This document shows, one piece after another, positions 8,638-15,956 of a DNA stretch of 64,000 nucleotides (the first letter of the stretch is position 1; each line of letters starts with the position of its first letter). This stretch comes from Exiguobacterium sp. SL-9 (GTDB lineage: Bacteria; Bacillota; Bacilli; Exiguobacteriales; Exiguobacteriaceae): NCBI RefSeq assembly GCF_004336985.1, contig NZ_SJUO01000004.1, positions 248,001 to 312,000 of the forward strand, given 5' to 3'. Made by a program: the position numbers and the translations under genes. The notes beneath the pieces are model-generated. The model was not told the DNA's origin. It saw only the letters and a list, made by a program, of their open reading frames with translations, and searched no databases.

Positions 8638-11136
8638 ATGCAAAAGCGATTTTCCTGGAAACAACTGAAATGGTTGCTTCCATTCCTATTGATTGGATTG
8701 ATTCTTTATCAGAGCGGACAAGAGCTCCAAAACTTGTCGCTCGCCGCGGCGTTTCAAACGTTAGAGGCGTTGACGGGCTTCGAACAGATCGCCTTGATCA
8801 GCCTCGGCCTCGTGGCCGTGTTGACGATGACCGGCTACGACTACTTTTTATTGCGCTCGCTCGACATCCGTATCCCGCTCGCGAAGCTGCTTCGCGCGGC
8901 ATGGATCACCAACGCGATGAACGGCATGATCGGGTTCGGCGGCGTCATCGGCATCGCGCTCCGGACATCGTTGTATCGTCCGTATACGGATACGAAGCGG
9001 TTGCTCCGAGCCATCGGTTGGATGACCCCGACGCTCATCAGCGGCTTGTCTCTGCTTGCTGCAGGGGTGCTGCTCGGGCTCTTCCCGGCCGATGCGCTCA
9101 CCGAAACGAAACAGTGGATTTGGCCGGTTCTCTTCGCGACACTCGCCCTCTTGCCGCTCTACATATATGTGACGCGGAAGCGGTCGAACTTGGATTGGCC
9201 GACATTGCTCGGCTATATCGCGACGTCGCTCGCCGAATGGGTGACGGCCGGACTCGTCGCCTTGTATGCCCTGCATTTACTTGGAGGCGAAGCACCGCTC
9301 GCAGCCATGATGGGTGTCTTCATCGTCGCGACCATCGTTGGAGTCGTCTCGCTCGTCCCGGGAGGTGTCGGTTCGTTTGATTTATTATACCTCGTCGGGA
9401 TGACCCAGATTGGGATCGATCAAGAGATTGTCTTGTCTTCCTTGATCGTCTATCGCTTCGTCTACTTCATCGTCCCATTCATGATTGGCCTGTTCTTGGC
9501 GGCGCTCGTCTTCGGGGACCAGGTCGTCAAACAGATCGAATATAAACCGATTATCGGGTCGTCCTATGAAATCGGGACCGTCGTCTGGCGCATTGTGTCG
9601 CGCACACTCGCCAAGACCGGACGGCTTGCTGGTAGCTTAATCGCGTTGATGACGAGTCTCGTCCTTTGGTTCCAAACACTGTTACCGAGCGTGTCACCGC
9701 TCTATTCGACTGCCCTTTGGTTGCAGTGGATCGGCTCACTCGCGCTGTTCACGGCTGGTCTATTGACGCTACTGACCACGTTCGGCATGTATATCCGGAC
9801 GAAACGCGTACTCTGGCTCGTCGGCGTCGCAGTTTTCATTGCCAGTATCGGTGTCATCGCGCGCGGTTTCAATCTATTTGAAGCGTTCGTCGTCGGCGCG
9901 TTCGCCTTGTTCGTCTGGTTGACCCGGACCCAGCATAAACGCTATCGCTCGATCGTGACTGTCAGCCGCTTCGTCCGGAACGTCGCCTATGTCAGTCTAT
10001 ACGTCGGCACGCATGCGTTCTTGCTGCAGTCGTTCAGTCAGACCGACACGATTTTCTTTGACCCGGACGCGGCCTTTGCATTGAGCCTCACCGCCGTCGT
10101 CTTGTCCGGGCTGCTGTTGATCGGCATATTCACGCTGTTCAACCGGTTGAAACGTCCGAAGCTCGGCTCGTCGTTCGAACCGTCCCGCTTCGCGGCGTTT
10201 CAAGCCACGCATGCGACGACGAGCGCGTTCGATTTGGCCTATATGAACGACAAATTTATCTATTATGGAGCAGATGACGAGGCGTGTCTGTTGTTCGCCT
10301 TATCCGGCAATCACGCCATCGTCCTCGGTGACGTGCAAGGAGTGAGAGACGCCGCGTCACAGCTGTTGCTCGCCTTTATCGAAGAGACGGACCGGCTCGG
10401 CTATATCCCGCTCTTTTATCAAGTCACCCCGGACTGGATGCCGCGCCTGCACGATGCCGGGTTCACATTCTTCAAGCTCGGTGAAGAGGCGACGGTCGAC
10501 GTCTCCACGTTCTCGCTCACCGGAAAAAAGCGCGCCAACATGCGCTCGCTCCATAACCAATTCACGAAGCGGGGCTATACGACCGACATCGTCATGAACC
10601 CGTCATCCGAGTTGATGGCGTCGCTGCGCGGCATCTCGGACGACTGGCTTGGCAATCGAAGCGAGAAAGGCTTCTCGCTCGGCTTTTTCACTGAGCAGGC
10701 TTTGGCCCACTATCCGGTCGCCCTCCTTCGTGACGAGACCGGACAAGTCGTCGCCTTCATCACGTTGCTCCGCGGCAATGATACCGTCTCCATCGATTTG
10801 ATGCGTTCCCATGGTGAGGCTCCGCCCGGATCGATCGAGGTGCTGATTCTGTACGTGATTGAGTGGGCACGGTCAAATGACTACGCCCATGTCGGCCTCG
10901 GCATGGCACCGCTCGCCTCGGTCGGTGAGCACACGTTCGCGTACTGGCCGGAACGGATTGCGGCCGACATCTTCGAGAACATCAGTTACATCTATCCGTT
11001 CAGCGGGCTCCGTCAATTCAAACGTAAGTTCACACCGACGTGGGAAGCTAGATATTTGGCCATCCGCAAGCGTCGGAAACTGCTCCCGTCCTTGCTTCGG
11101 ACGGCGCGGTTGATCAGCCGGAAAAAAGGACAATGA
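8638..11136 (+). CDS. mprF: bifunctional lysylphosphatidylglycerol synthase/flippase
   Basis: Transfers lysine from Lys-tRNA to phosphatidylglycerol and flips the product, lowering negative surface charge and giving resistance to cationic peptides. The 832-residue protein has a long polytopic N-terminal half (many hydrophobic segments to about residue 500, including the flippase-family stretch LVPGGVGSFDLL) and a soluble C-terminal DUF2156/LPG-synthase domain. In that domain VTPDWMPRLHDAGFTFFKLGEEA and the C-terminal YPFSGLRQFKRKF are typical. Start ATG 8638 has GAAGGAG upstream; an earlier ATG at 8617 has no comparable RBS. Amino-acid specificity (Lys or Ala) is not certain from sequence. 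Confidence 0.93.
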   Translation: MQKRFSWKQLKWLLPFLLIGLILYQSGQELQNLSLAAAFQTLEALTGFEQIALISLGLVAVLTMTGYDYFLLRSLDIRIPLAKLLRAAWITNAMNGMIGFGGVIGIALRTSLYRPYTDTKRLLRAIGWMTPTLISGLSLLAAGVLLGLFPADALTETKQWIWPVLFATLALLPLYIYVTRKRSNLDWPTLLGYIATSLAEWVTAGLVALYALHLLGGEAPLAAMMGVFIVATIVGVVSLVPGGVGSFDLLYLVGMTQIGIDQEIVLSSLIVYRFVYFIVPFMIGLFLAALVFGDQVVKQIEYKPIIGSSYEIGTVVWRIVSRTLAKTGRLAGSLIALMTSLVLWFQTLLPSVSPLYSTALWLQWIGSLALFTAGLLTLLTTFGMYIRTKRVLWLVGVAVFIASIGVIARGFNLFEAFVVGAFALFVWLTRTQHKRYRSIVTVSRFVRNVAYVSLYVGTHAFLLQSFSQTDTIFFDPDAAFALSLTAVVLSGLLLIGIFTLFNRLKRPKLGSSFEPSRFAAFQATHATTSAFDLAYMNDKFIYYGADDEACLLFALSGNHAIVLGDVQGVRDAASQLLLAFIEETDRLGYIPLFYQVTPDWMPRLHDAGFTFFKLGEEATVDVSTFSLTGKKRANMRSLHNQFTKRGYTTDIVMNPSSELMASLRGISDDWLGNRSEKGFSLGFFTEQALAHYPVALLRDETGQVVAFITLLRGNDTVSIDLMRSHGEAPPGSIEVLILYVIEWARSNDYAHVGLGMAPLASVGEHTFAYWPERIAADIFENISYIYPFSGLRQFKRKFTPTWEARYLAIRKRRKLLPSLLRTARLISRKKGQ

Positions 11137-11142
11137 TATAAG

Positions 11143-11178
11143 AAAGGAGCGTCTCCACATAATCGAGGCGCTCCTTTT
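11143..11178. terminator. bidirectional terminator after mprF
   Basis: AAAGGAGCG pairs with CGCTCCTTT around a loop of about 17 bases, with a short T-run on the plus side. It lies between the converging mprF and GH16 genes. Confidence 0.8.
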
Positions 11179-11184
11179 GTTCCG

Positions 11185-13575
11185 TTATTTCGTTGTCACG
11201 CTGACGTTATCAATCGTCACATCGTGCGCGCCGAGCGGCGAGCCGTCCGTGCGGCCGAGCAAGAATTTCATCGCTGTCATGTCTGTCTGGCCCATGACAA
11301 ACTCGAATTCATACGTGCTCGTCTCAGGAGTAACTTGGACGATTTCGCTCAAGTAACGCGTGTACGCCGCGTTCTCGATTGTCACTTCCATGTTGCGTGC
11401 CACCGTCGATTTGGCGTCAAAGCGGACGACGTACGTTTGGCCTGCATGCAACTCGAGGCCGCCTTGTTCCATGAGAACGCTCCACGGCTCTTGTCCTTCT
11501 TGCGTGATTGACAACTGAGCAGCCTCATTCACCGCTTCGACCGCCGCTTGGGCGTCAAAGTGGACGTATGAGCCCCAATGCGTCAATCCTTCAGTGAACG
11601 AACCGTTCTTGAGTGGCGATGGATCAACCTCGACCGGTGTCACATCGAATAATTGCACATCATCGAGTGTGATTTTGCCTTTGGCCGAACCAAGCACGAA
11701 TTGGAGTTGGCTCAACAAGTCCGACTCTTGCTCCATCGTGAACGGGATTTCAATTGATTGGAAGTCGCGCGTCAACGCCACGTCTTGGAGCGGGAGATAC
11801 GCTTGTCCGTCCAATCCGTTCAGGCCGACTTGAAGCGATTTGATGCGTTCCGATTTCGCGTTGAAGCGAAGCACGTACTCACGGCCTTCTGTCAATTGAA
11901 TGCCGTTTTGGACGAGCGTTGCCGGTTGCCCTTTCTTCGCGTTCGTCACGAACTCGAAATGACGAGCTTCCTCATCAACCGTGCCTGTCCCTTTCGTCGC
12001 GCCTGGGTCGAACTGCCAGTATGTCAAGCGGTCCATCGACCCTTGATCGAACGTGCCGTTATAGATGTGGTTCCCGTCTCCGAGCGCCGGTTTCGTCGCG
12101 TTCGGGTCAAGCGCTTCACGCGGTGTCTGTTCGACGCGGACGTTCCCGATTTGAACACCTGCCGTGCTGAGACCAACGTTGAACTCGAGGCGTGCCGCGA
12201 GGTCTGTGTCTTCCGTCATGTCGAACGTCATCGAATACGTTTGGACATCGGTCGTCAAATCGAACGAGCCTTCATCCGAATACTTGGCGTAACCGCGATC
12301 TGGTCCGCCGCCGACTTTGACAGCAATCGAACGGGCAGAGTCAGCACTCGCGTCGAACGTCACTTTGTAGTGACCGCCTTTGCCGAGTGATACGTTTTGA
12401 ATCAATTGGTGCGAGTAAGGCTGGCTGCCGGCTTGCGTGATCGAGATATCCGCGAAGCGTGAGCCTGCCTGTTCAATCACGTCGATCGATCCGGCCCCAC
12501 CGAAGTCTGGGAGCGCCACATAGTTCCAATTCACCGGGTCGAGCGCCTGCGAACCGTTCGTCACGGTCGTGATCGGCTCTGTGTAGCCTTGATCGTAGAC
12601 GAGGTTGCCGTCTTCAGACGGTTGTTTCGCTCCGTCCGGAAGCACGATTTCTTCATCTGTGTAGACCGGTTCGACCGCTTCGCGATAGTCGCGGTTTTTC
12701 AAATCGAAGACGCGGACGTAATCGACTTTCATCTCGGCCGGGAATGGCGTCGTCGCATCGACGTCCCCGTCAAACCAGCCGCCGACGGCCAAGTTCATAA
12801 TCAAATAGAAATTTTGATCGAACGGTGCTGGATAGCTGTATTTCGTCGCTTGGTTCAACCCTTTCGAGTACCAATCGTTTTGAGTCTGATACAATTTCCC
12901 GTCAACGTACCAACGCAACTCGCCTGGCTCCCACTCGACCGCATATGTATGCCATTTGTCGATGCCGTTGCCTTCTTCGAAGTGATAGTCTTTGCCGGTA
13001 TATTTATTGTTCGGCCAGTTCTCGCCGTAATGGATTGTTCCGGCGACCTTGTCAGGCTGGCTGCCCCATGATTCCATGATGTCGATTTCACCAGACGCGG
13101 CCCAGGCACCGTAGCGGTCCTGTTCCGGCAACATCCAGAACGCCGGCCATAGCCCTTTGCCGGTCGGGAGCTTCGCCCGCATCTCATAGCGGCCGTATGT
13201 TTGACTAAATTTTCCTTTCGTCGTCAACTTCGCCGACGTGAAATCGTATGACCCGAGTTCGTCTGTCACTTGCTCTTTTTTCGCACGGATGACGAGGTTC
13301 CCGTTTTTTACGAAAGCGTTTTCGTTTTTGTCCGTGTAAAACTGCTTCTCATTGTTTCCCCACCCCGGTGTGACCGGCGTGCCTTCGGCGTCTTTCAACC
13401 AGTTACCCGTGTCAAAATTCCATTTCGTTTGGTCAATCTTTGATTTGTTGAACTCATCCGACCAGACGAGCTTCCATTTCGTGTTGTCTTTTTTCTCCGA
13501 CTTTTCGGCAGATGCGCCTTGTGCGGCAGATAAGACAAGACCAGTCCCGAGTGCAAGTGCGACCCATTTCTTCAT
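11185..13575 (-). CDS. secreted GH16 endo-beta-1,3-glucanase (laminarinase-like) with three CBM modules
   Basis: A 796-residue exported enzyme. It has a signal peptide (MKKWVALALGTGLVLSAAQG, cleavage probably after ASA), then a GH16 domain (about residues 35-295) containing WPAFWMLPEQ and the catalytic signature GEIDIMESWG with its two glutamates. Three tandem beta-sandwich modules of about 150 residues, similar to CBM4/9 carbohydrate-binding domains, complete the C-terminal half; the second and third begin with NGTFD and NGSFTEG. The EIDIMES form favours laminarin/beta-1,3-glucan over lichenan. Start ATG 13575 has GGAGG seven bases upstream. The promoter carries cre sites, so catabolite repression is likely. 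GH3 and esterase genes lie nearby. Confidence 0.9.
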   Translation of the reverse strand: MKKWVALALGTGLVLSAAQGASAEKSEKKDNTKWKLVWSDEFNKSKIDQTKWNFDTGNWLKDAEGTPVTPGWGNNEKQFYTDKNENAFVKNGNLVIRAKKEQVTDELGSYDFTSAKLTTKGKFSQTYGRYEMRAKLPTGKGLWPAFWMLPEQDRYGAWAASGEIDIMESWGSQPDKVAGTIHYGENWPNNKYTGKDYHFEEGNGIDKWHTYAVEWEPGELRWYVDGKLYQTQNDWYSKGLNQATKYSYPAPFDQNFYLIMNLAVGGWFDGDVDATTPFPAEMKVDYVRVFDLKNRDYREAVEPVYTDEEIVLPDGAKQPSEDGNLVYDQGYTEPITTVTNGSQALDPVNWNYVALPDFGGAGSIDVIEQAGSRFADISITQAGSQPYSHQLIQNVSLGKGGHYKVTFDASADSARSIAVKVGGGPDRGYAKYSDEGSFDLTTDVQTYSMTFDMTEDTDLAARLEFNVGLSTAGVQIGNVRVEQTPREALDPNATKPALGDGNHIYNGTFDQGSMDRLTYWQFDPGATKGTGTVDEEARHFEFVTNAKKGQPATLVQNGIQLTEGREYVLRFNAKSERIKSLQVGLNGLDGQAYLPLQDVALTRDFQSIEIPFTMEQESDLLSQLQFVLGSAKGKITLDDVQLFDVTPVEVDPSPLKNGSFTEGLTHWGSYVHFDAQAAVEAVNEAAQLSITQEGQEPWSVLMEQGGLELHAGQTYVVRFDAKSTVARNMEVTIENAAYTRYLSEIVQVTPETSTYEFEFVMGQTDMTAMKFLLGRTDGSPLGAHDVTIDNVSVTTK

Positions 13576-13647
13576 TACATTTCCTCCCTTGGCATGAATG
13601 AAGGCAGGGACGACGCAATCGACCTTGCCTTTTCTAGTGACGTACAG

Positions 13648-13676
13648 ATTGAAAACGCTTTCCGAAAGCGCTTTCG
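13648..13676 (-). promoter_or_regulatory. two overlapping cre (CcpA) sites downstream of the GH16 transcription start
   Basis: TGAAAACGCTTTCC and the adjoining CGAAAGCGCTTTCG each fit the cre pattern TGWNANCGNTNWCA with one or two mismatches. They lie a few bases after the predicted start point of the GH16 transcript, a location where CcpA can block promoter clearance or elongation. Site assignment is by motif; binding is inferred. Confidence 0.75.
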
Positions 13677-13684
13677 TTAATTGC

Positions 13685-13714
13685 ATTATAAATTTTTTCC
13701 ATGCTTCGATTCAA
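13685..13714 (-). promoter_or_regulatory. sigma-A promoter of the GH16 gene
   Basis: On the minus strand, TTGAAT (13709-13714) and TATAAT (13685-13690) are separated by 18 bases. They lie about 110 bases upstream of the GH16 start codon and immediately upstream of the cre sites. Confidence 0.65.
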
Positions 13715-13744
13715 CCATTTTCTTGAAGTGAAATGAAAATGATA

Positions 13745-13781
13745 TATAAAAAGCATCGACCAATGACTCAAGTCGATGCTT
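13745..13781 (-). terminator. terminator overlapping the end of the DUF1349 gene
   Basis: On the minus strand AAGCATCGAC pairs with GTCGATGCTT and is followed by a T-rich run. The stem includes the last codons and stop of the DUF1349 gene. A 15-base near-repeat (CGATGCTTCCGTAAC) adjoins it and duplicates the C-terminal T-E-A-S residues. Confidence 0.75.
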
Positions 13782-14355
13782 CCGTAACCGATGCTTCCGT
13801 AACTGTCCAATCTGAAATTGTGACTTTGAATCCAGGCGCCTCCGTATCTGGACTACAGGCGTACGGTCCGACGCGCAACGTCGAGACGTCATGGAGATGA
13901 GCAATCCGTAACTGTTCACGCGTACCATCCTCGTATTCGAAGAACACCTCAATATCGCCATCGGTATAGACGAGTTCGAACGTCAACCGTCCGCGGATGG
14001 AGTCGTTCGGGAAATCCCGCGTCGACCAATCCGAATAACCAAAGGATGTGACGACGGCCCCGAGGTGTGAAGGTCCATCTGGGATATACTCGACGGACGT
14101 CTTGAGCCAATGCTCGTCGTTAACGTATAGCAGGATGCCGGCCTGATCGTATGTATGGCTCGGCTCCATCTCGATCGTCGCCCGGCACGTAAACCGCTTG
14201 GCCGCCACGTCCTTCACCAAAGCGTGCGCCGTCATCCGGTTAAAGCCGTAATGGGTGTTCCGCCAAAAGTCGGTGTCTGGTGCCGTCTGGAACGTCAGGT
14301 GCTCACCTGCGCTCACTTCATTAGGTTTATTGATCCACGTGTACTGCTGCCACAT
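13768..14355 (-). CDS. DUF1349 concanavalin-A-like protein
   Basis: A 195-residue cytosolic protein of the DUF1349 family, which has a concanavalin-like beta-sandwich fold and no settled function (sometimes annotated as regulation of enolase). Typical stretches are TDFWRNTHYGF, YDQAGILLYVNDEHWLKTSVEY and APGFKVTISDW. GGGGAGG precedes the ATG. Its start lies inside the 3' end of the Nudix gene (29-base overlap), and with the LURP-one gene further upstream it forms a three-gene operon. A role in sugar metabolism is suggested only by the neighbouring glycosidases. Confidence 0.82.
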   Translation of the reverse strand: MWQQYTWINKPNEVSAGEHLTFQTAPDTDFWRNTHYGFNRMTAHALVKDVAAKRFTCRATIEMEPSHTYDQAGILLYVNDEHWLKTSVEYIPDGPSHLGAVVTSFGYSDWSTRDFPNDSIRGRLTFELVYTDGDIEVFFEYEDGTREQLRIAHLHDVSTLRVGPYACSPDTEAPGFKVTISDWTVTEASVTEAST

Positions 14356-14869
14356 GATTGATTCCTCCCCACTGTCCTCGCATCGCGAACAACAATGGAA
14401 TCATCGGTTCGTGATACGGAATGAATTCACCTGAACGGATCAAGCTGAGAATCATCGCCTCATCCGCCCACTGCACGGCCTGAACTTCTGATTCTTGGAG
14501 CGTCAAACTGTCGAGGTCTACCTCTGTCTCGACGAGGTAGATGTCGTCGAACCCCTCGTCAAAGTTAACCGTCAAATGCGGTCGCGTGTTCGATAAATCG
14601 AGTTTCAGCCCAATTTCTTCTTCGAGCTCGCGCATCGCCGCTTGTTGGCTCGTATCGCCGACCGTTGCGCTGCCACCGACCGTGATGTCCCACATGTTCG
14701 ACCAACCGTCTTTGAACGGTTGGCGCTGCTGAATTAACATCTGTCCATCTTTGTTGAAAATGCAGACGTGGATGACGAGATGATAATCGCCGTTCTCGAG
14801 ACGGTTGCCCCGTTGCCACGTCCGCCCTGTCTTCTTGCGGTCCACATCATACACATCCCAAAACTCCAT
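14327..14869 (-). CDS. Nudix hydrolase
   Basis: A 180-residue Nudix protein with the box spanning GGSATVGDTSQQAAMRELEEE and on into IGL, giving the G-x5-E...REUxEExGU pattern with the first glutamate replaced by an aspartate. The N-terminal stretch EFWDVYDVDRKKTGRTWQRG followed by YHLVIHVCIFN is typical of a Nudix clade related to isopentenyl-diphosphate isomerase folds, but its substrate is unknown. The start at 14869 has GGGGATGG upstream; the longer frame to 15028 runs into the preceding gene and has no RBS. It is the second gene of the LURP-one / Nudix / DUF1349 operon, with a gap of 13 bases from the first. Confidence 0.87.
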   Translation of the reverse strand: MEFWDVYDVDRKKTGRTWQRGNRLENGDYHLVIHVCIFNKDGQMLIQQRQPFKDGWSNMWDITVGGSATVGDTSQQAAMRELEEEIGLKLDLSNTRPHLTVNFDEGFDDIYLVETEVDLDSLTLQESEVQAVQWADEAMILSLIRSGEFIPYHEPMIPLLFAMRGQWGGINHVAAVHVDQ

Positions 14870-14882
14870 CGTTCCATCCCCT

Positions 14883-15377
14883 TTATGTCGCCGCACTCGC
14901 ACCTGCGGCTTGGTCTGCCTTCGCACAATCGATGGCGACGACGATCGAGATGAGCATGTGCTCCATCGTCTCATCCACCACTTGAATCTCGTAACTATCG
15001 CCCCATGACAGCCATTTCTTTTGGACACTGCCGATGACTTGACCGTTCTGCGTCACTTGGAAGTCCATGTCCCACCAGTTGCCTTGCACATCGATTCCGG
15101 CCGAATCAATCGTATAACGCGGTTTGAACAACGTAAACTCTTTCGAGATTGTGACTGTATCCTGGCCTTCGACATCGACATAGAACTTCGGCAAGAAACT
15201 AAACGTCTTTTTCGTGATGGTCGTAATCTCATGGCCTTCTTTGTCTGAGATGGTGAACGACTTCGGCAGCTTCATGAAGCTCCCTTCGACGAAATACTGA
15301 TCGTTCTCATCCGCATCCTTAATCGTGAAACGTCCGCGTAAGCTTAAAACCTTTTGTTTCATGTAGAGCGTGTTCAT
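14883..15377 (-). CDS. LURP-one-related (YxjI-like) protein
   Basis: A 164-residue protein of the LURP-one/Tubby-C-like beta-barrel family (B. subtilis YxjI). Features are MKQKVLSLRGRFTIKD near the N-terminus, repeated two-strand units (FTISDKEGHEITTITKK; YTIDSAGIDVQGNWW) and a hydrophobic C-terminal helix (MLISIVVAIDCA). The function is unknown; the fold is related to phospholipid scramblases. Start ATG 15377 is eight bases from the GGAGGG box; an ATG two codons earlier is too close to it. First gene of the three-gene operon. Confidence 0.82.
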   Translation of the reverse strand: MNTLYMKQKVLSLRGRFTIKDADENDQYFVEGSFMKLPKSFTISDKEGHEITTITKKTFSFLPKFYVDVEGQDTVTISKEFTLFKPRYTIDSAGIDVQGNWWDMDFQVTQNGQVIGSVQKKWLSWGDSYEIQVVDETMEHMLISIVVAIDCAKADQAAGASAAT

Positions 15378-15480
15378 CGTCATCCCTCCGATTTAGTTGT
15401 GATACTCTGTATACGAGTATTTACCCAACTATGATTCAGTTCACTATATTTTTCTGATTTAATCATCGGGAGGAGTCTTT

Positions 15481-15924
15481 ATGAAGAATCATCTTTCAAT
15501 CGAGGTAGATCTCGACTCTTTAACTTACGAGACCCATATCATCGGCAATCTTGCCTTCGTCATCGATTTCCATGATTATTTCTCGGGACAAAATTGGTCT
15601 GATTTTGTCGCCGTCGTCTTGAACTGGTGGATCGACAATTGCCGTGCCCTCTTATTCGCCCCGTTGCAGGAGACATACTCGTTTCAGTTCATGGACGGCC
15701 CAATCCAGATAGCCGCTAAAAAAGTGACCGCCACAGACGTCGAGCTCACATTTGTAGAAGATGGTCATCCAAAGACGTCTATGGGGACTGTATCGCTTGA
15801 GGCACTGAAACATGCACTCATCCAAGCCAGTCATCAGTTAATCAACGCCGTGGACCGAAACGGGTGGCAAAACGAGGAGATTGAACAGCTCCGTCACGCC
15901 GTCAAAACGCTTCAGACATACTAA
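15481..15924 (+). CDS. hypothetical protein
   Basis: A 147-residue soluble protein that I do not recognise. GGGAGGAG six to seven bases before the ATG and a good terminator right after the stop support it as a real gene. It has no signal peptide or membrane segment. The sequence is acidic with a tryptophan-rich centre (WSDFVAVVLNWWIDNC) and a helical, polar C-terminus. It is transcribed alone, divergent from the LURP-one operon and convergent with the GH3 gene. Confidence 0.7.
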   Translation: MKNHLSIEVDLDSLTYETHIIGNLAFVIDFHDYFSGQNWSDFVAVVLNWWIDNCRALLFAPLQETYSFQFMDGPIQIAAKKVTATDVELTFVEDGHPKTSMGTVSLEALKHALIQASHQLINAVDRNGWQNEEIEQLRHAVKTLQTY

Positions 15925-15956
15925 AACGCCGCCTCGAAAACGAGGCGGCTCTTTCA
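15924..15956. terminator. bidirectional terminator
   Basis: GCCGCCTCG pairs with CGAGGCGGC around a four-base loop, between the converging hypothetical and GH3 genes. Confidence 0.78.
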
